Shown here: positions 63,286 through 64,000 of the stretch, piece by piece
Numbering within the stretch: the stretch's first letter is position 1
Layout: each line of letters opens with the position of its first letter
Origin: Brumimicrobium aurantiacum
GTDB taxonomy: Bacteria; Bacteroidota; Bacteroidia; Flavobacteriales_D; Crocinitomicaceae
Reading direction: 5' to 3'
Assembly (NCBI RefSeq): GCF_003402975.1
Contig: NZ_QURB01000002.1
Coordinates: 422,101-486,100 of the forward strand
DNA: 64,000 bases
The notes under the pieces: model-generated
Told to the model about the DNA's origin: nothing
The model's input: the letters and a program-made list of their open reading frames with translations, nothing else
The model's database searches: none
Position numbers and translations under genes: made by a program

Positions 63286-64000
63286 TTGAAAACCAAATTC
63301 AACATATTTAAAATTGCGCTCCTTCTTGGAAGCGCAATTTTTTTGTCTTCGGGAAATGCCTTCTCTCAGGATTATTTTGAATTATTAGAAGGTTCTGATG
63401 ATATACGTTTGGATGGAAAAACAGGGAATTACATTGTAAAAGGAAATGTGATTTTCAAAAAAGAAAACACAAAACTTTATTGTGATTCAGCCTATTATAA
63501 TCTTGTACAAAGTAACATCCGCGCCTATGGAAACATTCATCTCAACAAGGAAGACACATTAAACATGTTTTGTGACTCTATTTTTTTCGATACTAAAAAA
63601 GAGTATGCAAAAATGTATGGAAATGTGAGAATTCGTGACAATGAATATAAACTCACTACAGATTCTCTCGATTATGATGTAAAAAATGATGTTGGTATCT
63701 ACAAGAATAAAGGATTAATCACCAGTATTTCATCTAGCGACAGTTTAAGCAGTGTCATTGGCTACTTCTATCCAAATAATAAACAATTCAATTTTAGAAA
63801 AAATGTTGTTTACAAAGGAGAAGAATTCACGGTAAAATCAGACACACTTCAATTTAATGCCAATTCTGAAAAAGCATTTTTTTACGGTCCTACTTATATC
63901 ACAAATGAGGACATGAAAATGTATTGCGAAAAAGGATGGTATAACCTTAAGGAAGACATTGGTGTGCTTGAACATAATGCATCTATTGATCGAGAAAACC
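63286..64000 (+). CDS. OstA/LptA-like protein, N-terminal part (runs off the window)
   Basis: At least 238 codons, open to the window end, so partial. Starts with TTG directly after the purA TAA. The signal peptide (MKTKFNIFKIALLL to about FSQ) is convincing, and no other start precedes it. The mature part has repeated OstA-type beta strands: LDGKTGNYIVKGNVIF, LYCDSAYYN, AYGNIHLN, FCDSIFFD, MYGNVRIRDNEYKL and TDSLDYDV. OstA-like proteins handle LPS in the periplasm or outer membrane. A terminator-like hairpin lies within its first codons (63311-63344). Confidence 0.82.
   Translation, partial: MKTKFNIFKIALLLGSAIFLSSGNAFSQDYFELLEGSDDIRLDGKTGNYIVKGNVIFKKENTKLYCDSAYYNLVQSNIRAYGNIHLNKEDTLNMFCDSIFFDTKKEYAKMYGNVRIRDNEYKLTTDSLDYDVKNDVGIYKNKGLITSISSSDSLSSVIGYFYPNNKQFNFRKNVVYKGEEFTVKSDTLQFNANSEKAFFYGPTYITNEDMKMYCEKGWYNLKEDIGVLEHNASIDREN
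63311..63344 (+). terminator. terminator-like hairpin inside the 5' end of the OstA-like gene
   Basis: Stem AAATTGCGCTCC (63311-63322) / GGAAGCGCAATTT (63328-63340) with one bulged base, followed by a seven-T run. It encodes part of the signal peptide (KIALLLGSAIFLS). It may end purA transcripts or act as an attenuator. Confidence 0.7.

Overview
This AT-rich 64 kb window looks like a chromosomal segment of a Bacteroidota bacterium, most likely Flavobacteriales (a Crocinitomicaceae/Fluviicola-like lineage is only a guess). The evidence is: type IX secretion C-terminal sorting domains on two secreted proteins; promoters of the Bacteroidota form TTG-N19/20-TAnnTTTG; almost no Shine-Dalgarno sequences; a fused alpha/beta 2-oxoacid dehydrogenase E1; a DksA-like protein that has lost its zinc cysteines; and many secreted proteins whose signal peptides end in AQ or SQ. 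No rRNA, tRNA, phage module, CRISPR array or intact insertion sequence was found.

Layout. 1-7.1 kb (minus): a small membrane protein, an ApbE flavin transferase lipoprotein and a giant 1890-residue TPR/coiled-coil protein with near-identical internal repeats. 7.5-12.6 kb (plus): a ComB-like phosphatase, a secreted PLD-PLD-SNase-HhH nuclease fusion, a DUF1456 (YehS) protein and a NatA/NatB-type ABC exporter. 12.8-16.2 kb: lineage-specific surface, secreted and membrane proteins. 16.3-23.3 kb: a glycosyltransferase/HAD phosphatase pair, 3-hydroxybutyryl-CoA dehydrogenase, a secreted unknown and the E1 fusion. 23.3-30.2 kb: a REP-like palindrome cluster, a giant MORN/YwqK-type protein, a YD-repeat-like secreted protein and a T9SS cargo protein. 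30.3-32.3 kb: a compact accessory cassette of a KilA-N DNA-binding protein plus three small membrane proteins, one with a paralogue at 15.9 kb. 32.7-40.2 kb: a DksA-like protein, a B12/radical SAM enzyme, a second REP-like cluster with a 111-bp direct repeat, and secreted Kelch, CAP and TPR/AraC proteins. 40.4-42.2 kb: a two-gene arsenosugar module (ArsS and the TIGR04282 transferase).

42.3-64 kb is mostly housekeeping: PriA, tmRNA, UvrB, SHMT, fumarylacetoacetase, RelA/SpoT, a metallophosphoesterase, Fur, a STAS protein, PurA and an OstA-like protein that runs off the window. Three things stand out here. Directly behind tmRNA lies a tandem array of about 1.1 kb with a 203-bp period that no gene explains. 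A SatD/DUF3307 pair has a perfect palindromic operator candidate. A CLC-type antiporter is preceded by what reads as a fluoride riboswitch, identifying it as a fluoride/proton antiporter.

The best candidates for something undescribed are the tmRNA-linked 203-bp repeat array, the KilA-N plus small-membrane-protein cassette (with a perfect 32-bp palindrome inside the kilA-N gene), and the four-domain secreted nuclease. All functional claims rest on reading the sequence; no database search was run.
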